Part shown: positions 1 through 64,000 of the stretch, one piece after another
How positions within the stretch are numbered: position 1 is the stretch's first letter
Layout: every line of letters begins with the position of its first letter
Assembly (NCBI GenBank): GCA_035578905.1
Contig: JAQJVL010000287.1
Coordinates: 420,001-484,000, forward strand
Reading direction: 5' to 3'
DNA: 64,000 bases
From: Stictocephala bisonia
Taxonomy: Eukaryota; Arthropoda; Insecta; Hemiptera; Membracidae
Translations under genes and position numbers: made by a program
Notes under the pieces: model-generated
Seen by the model: the letters and a program-made list of their open reading frames with translations, nothing else
What the model was told of the DNA's origin: nothing
The model's database searches: none

Positions 1-119
1 GGAGCCAAGCGCTCAACATATACAATGTTGCCATGTTGTGCTCCTCTCAGAGGTAAAGTTTGAACGGCTGGAATAGTCGAGCTTCTATAGAGGTTAAGTA
101 GTGTTTGTACTTATTTTTA

Positions 120-330
120 AAGCTTAAGCCAGTAATGCCTCCCAATTGTGTTAGGCAATCATATTTTGCTTTCTTTTTGAATGGCATCATCATATGGGGT
201 CACTCTCCATATGAACATGACATTTTGCTTTTACAGAAAAGGGCAATAAGAAAATTAGTTGGTGTGCTTACTATGACCACTGCCAACCATTATTCATACC
301 TGTGTATCTCATACAATATGAGATTTTGAG
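120..330 (+). pseudogene. LINE reverse-transcriptase C-terminal scrap
   Basis: Around 130-290 the + strand reads GIIIWGHSP and LLLQKRAIRKLVG, the block found after the RT domain of Jockey/CR1-type LINEs (usually GIIvWGnS...LQKRAIR). Nothing upstream of it in the window looks like RT, so it is a short, old fragment. Confidence 0.6.
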
Positions 331-1450
<1,120 letters not shown>

Positions 1451-1772
1451 TGTAGTGTAGCAGTTATTTTCTCTTACCTTGTAGACAGTGACGACTGTTT
1501 ACCAACTTACGATCAAACATATGTTTTGGTCAGATATCAGCTGACTGTAACGATTAGAGTTTGGGTGGAAAGCTTACTAGCATTAGTATCTACAATTTTC
1601 CATTATTTAGTACATTTTATTAGTTTAGGTTAGGTAAATTTGTCTGATAGGAAAGGGAGAATGGTTAGGTTAATGTAAACATTGTTGTTTCTATTTACAA
1701 TTTGACAAAGTTTTATTTTATTTATAAACACATTAATGATTGATCGTATTACTCCAATCACATTTATTTCTA

Positions 1773-59721
<57,949 letters not shown>

Positions 59722-60000
59722 CACGGTTCTTTACCATCTTGTTTTTATTTCTGGTTAACACTCAGTGACAAGTCACTAGTCATCTGTTTAATGCTTTATA
59801 AGTGCTCATTTAAACACCATTTTATGTGCCATTTTATATGTTTTGTTTTCTTATTGTAGATACATTTTTAATTAATAATTCCAGAATATTTTAGTTAAAC
59901 TAGCTTCTTTATTATTCAATCAACAAAATATTTTTTATAAAAATTAGTAATATTGTGATGTTTATTATAGTAAAATTATTATGTAAATAAATTATTTAGC
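59722..60000 (+). other. RSPRY1: Probable RSPRY1 3' UTR
   Basis: AT-rich sequence follows the stop codon with no recognisable repeat for about 280 bp. An AATAAA polyadenylation hexamer lies at 59986-59991. The true cleavage site cannot be seen from DNA. Confidence 0.5.
59986..59991 (+). terminator. Candidate polyadenylation signal AATAAA
   Basis: A canonical hexamer 265 bp after the RSPRY1 stop, followed by a T/G-rich stretch (TTGTTCTTGTTG) that could act as the downstream element. AATAAA is common in AT-rich DNA, so this is plausible rather than proven. Confidence 0.45.
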
Positions 60001-60089
60001 TTGTTCTTGTTGATATTTGTTGAGCGTATCCTTTTTATAACTTCATATTTCTCAAAAAGAAAGAAATTGAAACTCGTCCATTTAAATTT

Positions 60090-60284
60090 ATTTTTTTTTT
60101 TTATTTATTTATTCATAAGACGCCGATCGTCAAGATATGGGCGAATATGGGTTTCGAATGAGTGTAGATGAGCGAAAGTGTCATTAATTAATAGCCCAAT
60201 GACAAACGAACTGCCGGTGGTTATCAGCTGATCCTTCTCAAAATGTATTGACTCTGATTGGGATCGAACTGAGAACCTCCGGGC
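60090..60284 (-). mobile_element. tRNA-derived SINE (family 1-related)
   Basis: On minus, AGTTCGATCCC (60258-60268) is a B box, and ATTGGGCTATTAATTAATG followed by GACGATCGGCGTCTTATGAA matches the tail layout of family 1. The body differs, so it may be a sister subfamily. Confidence 0.5.
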
Positions 60285-60390
60285 CTCTTTGCCAACTCAT
60301 TCTCAGAGATACCACTGAGGCTTTCACATCCTAGCATGGGTTTGATGTTGTAGATATTGCTAATACACTGCCGTTACTAGAAGCTATGAG
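60285..60390. repeat. 106-bp repeat, copy B
   Basis: Identical to 59293-59398 except one base (GTTATAG versus GTTGTAG), same orientation, about 1 kb apart, on the other side of the last exon. Confidence 0.9.
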
Positions 60391-60515
60391 CTTGTATGTA
60401 CTTATGAAGCTGGGATTGAACCAACTACGCTACCGACCAATCAGTGGAATATCAGTGGAACTCATTGTTGTCTCACTTTAAGTTTGATGCCATTTTATTT
60501 AATAACGTTTTTACT

Positions 60516-61579
60516 TTAACCTTTTGCACTCCATTTATTTTGCTACACGGTGCCCTGCCAGATCCACTTAATTCTTTTCAATTTTGCATATTTTTCTTTT
60601 AAATATATATATATTGTTACAATGACCTATTATGTAAGCAGGTACTAAGTGTTGTATACCAAATTATTCAGTATAATCTGGTGAACATTTTTATGTAATT
60701 TATGTACCTTTTACCCAGATATAAAATATAAATATAAAAAATTCAAAAAAATTTATAAACATTTCTGATTTTTGATAACGTTTTAGCATCAATTATTTTT
60801 ATTTTTAATTTGGCATTAACATCATTAAAACAAGCATTTAATTCTAGACAGAAAAACACTAATTTTGTTTGGTTTTTAAAACATATTATAATTTCCATAT
60901 GCTACTTTATAAAACATTACAAAGCGTTTCCACTTTACCAAATTACCATGTTCTAGAATATTAAAGTTTCATGTTATGTATATCACTATTTTTTAACAGC
61001 TGCAGTTCTGTTTTGTAGTTACACTTGACATATATGCAAATAGTACTGATACTGGTAACAGTATTTTGTTCAAATATACATGAATGTAAAAAACTGTAAA
61101 CATTTGTCAAACATAGCTTCAATATTTGTGTCATCTAAACTATCTACTTGTAGACGCCATAATACTATTTTTACACGAAAATAGTACACAAATTTACACT
61201 ATATGCACTTTGATTTATTCGAAAAACTAATATTAGTAACTAACAAAACATAATATAAAAACAATGTAAATATTGTTTACAAACACAACCTAACCGTGCA
61301 ACAATGAACGTTCAATGTGAAGACGACAGCTGGAGCTGACTTAAGCTGATTAGTTCTTAAACAAAAAATAAAAATACTACGAAGTCAAATCAAATACTGA
61401 GTGACTCAAAATACAAGTAAATATTACCATGGCAACTAAAGAAACTTTAAACAATATCTGGAACGAACTGGAAATGAAATAAAAGATCGATAAGCGATGT
61501 CGGATTGAGTCCGCCTTTGGAGTGGAACGGGAAAATAGGAATGTCGAACTCAGTTCGCCTATGGAGCACAAAAGATTAA
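60516..61579. mobile_element. TTAA-flanked piggyBac-type MITE (1064 bp)
   Basis: Left TTAACCTTTTGCACTCCA; right, inverted, TTAATCTTTTGTGCTCCA: 11 of 14 TIR bases match inside the TTAA. Near the right end a 30-bp motif (GTCGGATTGAGTCCGCCTTT… / GTCGAACTCAGTTCGCCTAT…) is duplicated. Non-coding. Confidence 0.78.
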
Positions 61580-61639
61580 GGGTGTTCGTCCAGACGCCCA
61601 GTTGAGCATACTAAGGAATTTAGTTCTAGATTTTATTGC

Positions 61640-61735
61640 AACTGTTGCTAGGAGTAGTAAAGAGCCTGCCTCACAAACAATGTGTTGCCCTCCCCTCTCT
61701 CTACCTCACTGCCCCAACCCCATAAATTCTACAGA
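61640..61735. repeat. Interspersed repeat shared with 21884-21990
   Basis: GGAGTAGTAAAGAGCCTGCC, TCACAAACAA and a CCTC-CTCTCTCT-CCTCA tract occur in the same order at both places. Family unknown. Confidence 0.7.
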
Positions 61736-61914
61736 AGAACTTAACTCCCTCATTTATAGTAAACTCTAGCAAAGTATTTTTATATATATTATTAATATAT
61801 TCTTTCATGCAAAAATATTTGTACAAATTTCAACTCAAAATATCATTTATAGAAAAATAATTGGTAACACATTATAAACAAATTATTTATTTTTTAAATT
61901 CACTCTAGACTAGG

Positions 61915-62300
61915 TTGGTTAGGTCTTTTTGTCCTCTATATTCTCAAAATTTTATGGGTAAATTTAATAATGATGACTTTATTTGGTCATCTTTGTTGAA
62001 ATTGTTATCATTCTTGAATATTTCTATTGCTACTCGTACAATTCGGGGGTAATAATACGGGATATTAACCAGAACCTTGGTTTTATCGCTTAAAATCCCA
62101 TGTTTCGTATTTGTGCAATGATCTGCAACCACTTATTTCTTTATATTTTTATTTCTTGCATGGCTAATATGATCTTTGAGTCTCATGAAATCAACCTTTT
62201 ATTTTCTCATGTGTACAGACCCACAACTACATGGTATTTTGTACACACCAGGTGCACAAATGGGAATTTTGTCCTTAACTGGCGGTCTCAGTGAATGCTT
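61915..62300 (-). pseudogene. Penelope-like element fragment (third copy)
   Basis: Minus strand: RPPVKDKIPICAPGVYKIPC near 62290-62225, then frame damage, HCTNTKHGILSDKTKVLVNI and YYYPRIVRVAIEIF (62130-62000). Same family as 53957-55510 but more decayed. Confidence 0.8.
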
Positions 62301-62889
62301 CTCAAAGCTGAAAAATGATTTTAAATATTTTGGTAAATGTTACTTTTTGACCCATATAAATCTATAGTCAGATCCAGATAAAATGATGACAATTAAAAAT
62401 AAGAGGTAATATTTGAGTATTAATAGCTCAGTGTCTATTCAACAATGCCTAAGGCCAAGTGGGGAGAGTTAATCATTGGTGATTCCAAGAGTAAAGCCTC
62501 AATATTAGGCCTTTAAATACAAATTTTACGATTGGCTAGGTCATAATAATAAATTAAATTAATCAATCAAGAGCTGAACGATCATACACAGCATCAAACT
62601 TCATTCTAGAATAAAAAATATATACTAAATTAAATTTTGAGTACATGTTTGGAAACCTAAAACTACTTATAAATTATAATAAATACAGTATAGTAATCAC
62701 CAAATAATACAAGCTTTGAAAATAAACAAGTTCAATAAATATCCTATACAATAATTATGCTTTGGTAATACTGTAAATATACTAATTGTCTATCAAGAAT
62801 GTAATCTTTGAATATAAACAGGTTACAGTGAGAAAGGAAATATGTAAATAAAATGTTAAGTTGTGAATATGTTAAATAAATAAATAACA
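62301..62889. other. 3' flank of RSPRY1, nothing recognised
   Basis: AT-rich; no support for any feature. Confidence 0.4.
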
Positions 62890-63860
62890 AATGATCTCCT
62901 GTCACAAAGCTAAATCCAGTCCATCAAGCCATTTAAGACCTGCCTCACTGATTCTATTTATGCTACCTAATCCCTCCGTAAAACAGCGCAAGGGGCACTT
63001 TGAAACTATGTGATCCATTGTTTGGATGGATTCCCTGCAATTATATGACTGATCTACTGTCAATCCACATTTGTATTTCCAGTAGTTACATCTGCCCACT
63101 CCAGTTCGAAACCGATTCAATAATGTCCACTTCCTACGAGGGGGCTTCACCTACAGGTATTGATGGATCGTTAATAAGAAACTTATTTCGTCCATCAAAA
63201 CTGTTCCACACTATGGCCCAGCTAGTATTGGGCGAGAAATTTCATCTGCTCAACTGGAAAGCAGTACGTAGAGGTGGGTTTCGAGATTTTAAGCAACCGT
63301 TCTGACGTGGGAGATCTTGGGTAATGGGGAGGTGTAATCGGGAGGGTAATTCATTACATCTTTGAATTCTTTATGTAGTGCCTCCTGACATCTTATTTCT
63401 GGAGGAGCTATATTGCACAGCTCCAGGAGCTAAGATTGTGGAGTTGCCATGAGAGTACCACTAATAGCTCTCATGGCTCTGCTAAGTTGAACATCAATCA
63501 CTTTTGTATGTGCGCTATTTAGCCAAATGGGAGCACTGTATTCATACTTTTACGTTTTGACAACAAGATATTGTGGAACATACAATCAAAAGCACGTTAC
63601 AGGTCAAATAATGTGGCTGAAACATGCTGTTTGGTCTCAAAGTAATCAGCAACCAAAGCAACGAGAGATTCAACTGCATGGGTCATCCTTGTCTGAAGCT
63701 AAATTGGGAAGCGACCAAAAGCTGGTGATTTTCAAGATACTCGTACACCGAATGGCCCATGACTGTCTTAATAACCTTGCCAATTGTGGAAACAATTTAT
63801 ATAAATTGAGGCCTATTAATAGTAGAGCCTTTTATTTTCTCCCTTATGCGTTAGCATAGA
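62890..63860 (-). pseudogene. Jockey-like LINE, RT to C-terminus, truncated
   Basis: Minus strand. Near 63760-63590: MGHSVYEYL, then F-R-Q-G and a D-L-K-R-A-F-D-like block; near 63550: YEYSAPIWLNSAHTKVIDVQ, LSRAMRAISGTL, NIAPPEIRCQEAL. The terminal W-T-L-L-N-R-F-R-T-G-V-G-R-C, YNCRESIQTMDHIVSKCPL and LKWLDGLDLAL lie at 63150-62902. This order is typical of the end of insect Jockey-like ORF2. Frame breaks are present. Confidence 0.82.
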
Positions 63861-63975
63861 GAAAGTATTGTGATCATCAAAACAAATTTGTTTACAAGTT
63901 GGTCTAAAAATCCATTTTAGGGCCCCCTAAACCCAAAAAAAGTGTATTTTTAAACTTTTTGGTGTCTGTATGTAT
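63847..63975. repeat. Interspersed repeat shared with 44697-44806
   Basis: TATTGTGATCATC, TTGGTCTAAAAATCCAT and AACCCAAAAAAAGTG occur in the same order in both copies. The window ends shortly after. Confidence 0.7.
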
Positions 63976-64000
63976 GTGCACTTCGCTGGAGAACAAATGG

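Overview
This is a 64-kb piece of an AT-rich animal nuclear genome, almost certainly from an insect. Its repeats are those expected in insects: piggyBac, mariner, hAT, Penelope-like, Ty3/gypsy and several LINE families whose ORF1 proteins carry PHD fingers or a DUF4780-like domain. A hemipteran is possible, but I cannot fix the order from sequence alone.

One host gene spans nearly the whole window on the + strand: the orthologue of RSPRY1 (RING finger and SPRY domain-containing protein 1). I resolved ten coding exons between 1773 and 59721. All nine introns are GT-AG with consistent phases, and the joined CDS is 1611 nt, or 536 residues. The order is a Gly2/Cys-rich N-terminus, a helical conserved region, a SPRY domain (about 305-425) and a C-terminal C3HC4 RING (C490-C524). 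Less than 3 % of the gene span codes; the introns are packed with transposable elements.

Layout. 1-1.77 kb: 5' flank with a LINE scrap and a (CA)n/(TA)n microsatellite. Intron 1 (2-16.4 kb): a mosaic of inverted repeats carrying a TTAA-flanked MITE; a minisatellite; a deep nest (LINE holding a hAT, the hAT holding a mariner and a second LINE, that LINE holding a MITE); then two antisense LINEs, one inside the other. Intron 2: a 256-bp palindrome. Intron 3: a decayed gypsy pol and the largest minisatellite cluster. Intron 4: a LINE with EN and a PHD/coiled-coil ORF1, whose ORF1 contains an in-frame copy of the minisatellite. Intron 5: a nearly complete piggyBac and a 4.4-kb TTAA-flanked element built around a 2.4-kb array of 22-bp repeats. 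Intron 6: an internally deleted LINE with a 13-bp target duplication. Intron 8: a TIR element, a long duplication, a full-length-looking LINE (48.1 to about 52.9 kb, minus) and a head-to-head Penelope pair. Intron 9 and the 3' side: SINEs, more minisatellite, another TTAA element and a LINE.

The most unusual signals are four. (1) A 36-bp G-rich minisatellite occurs in six clusters, in both orientations, all within introns of this gene. (2) The 48-52 kb LINE has a slippery heptamer (A AAA AAC) six bases before its ORF1 stop, placed to shift into an EN/RT frame that lacks its own AUG. (3) A TTAA-flanked element consists largely of a long 22/44-bp tandem array. (4) A piggyBac carries six palindromic repeats near its ends.
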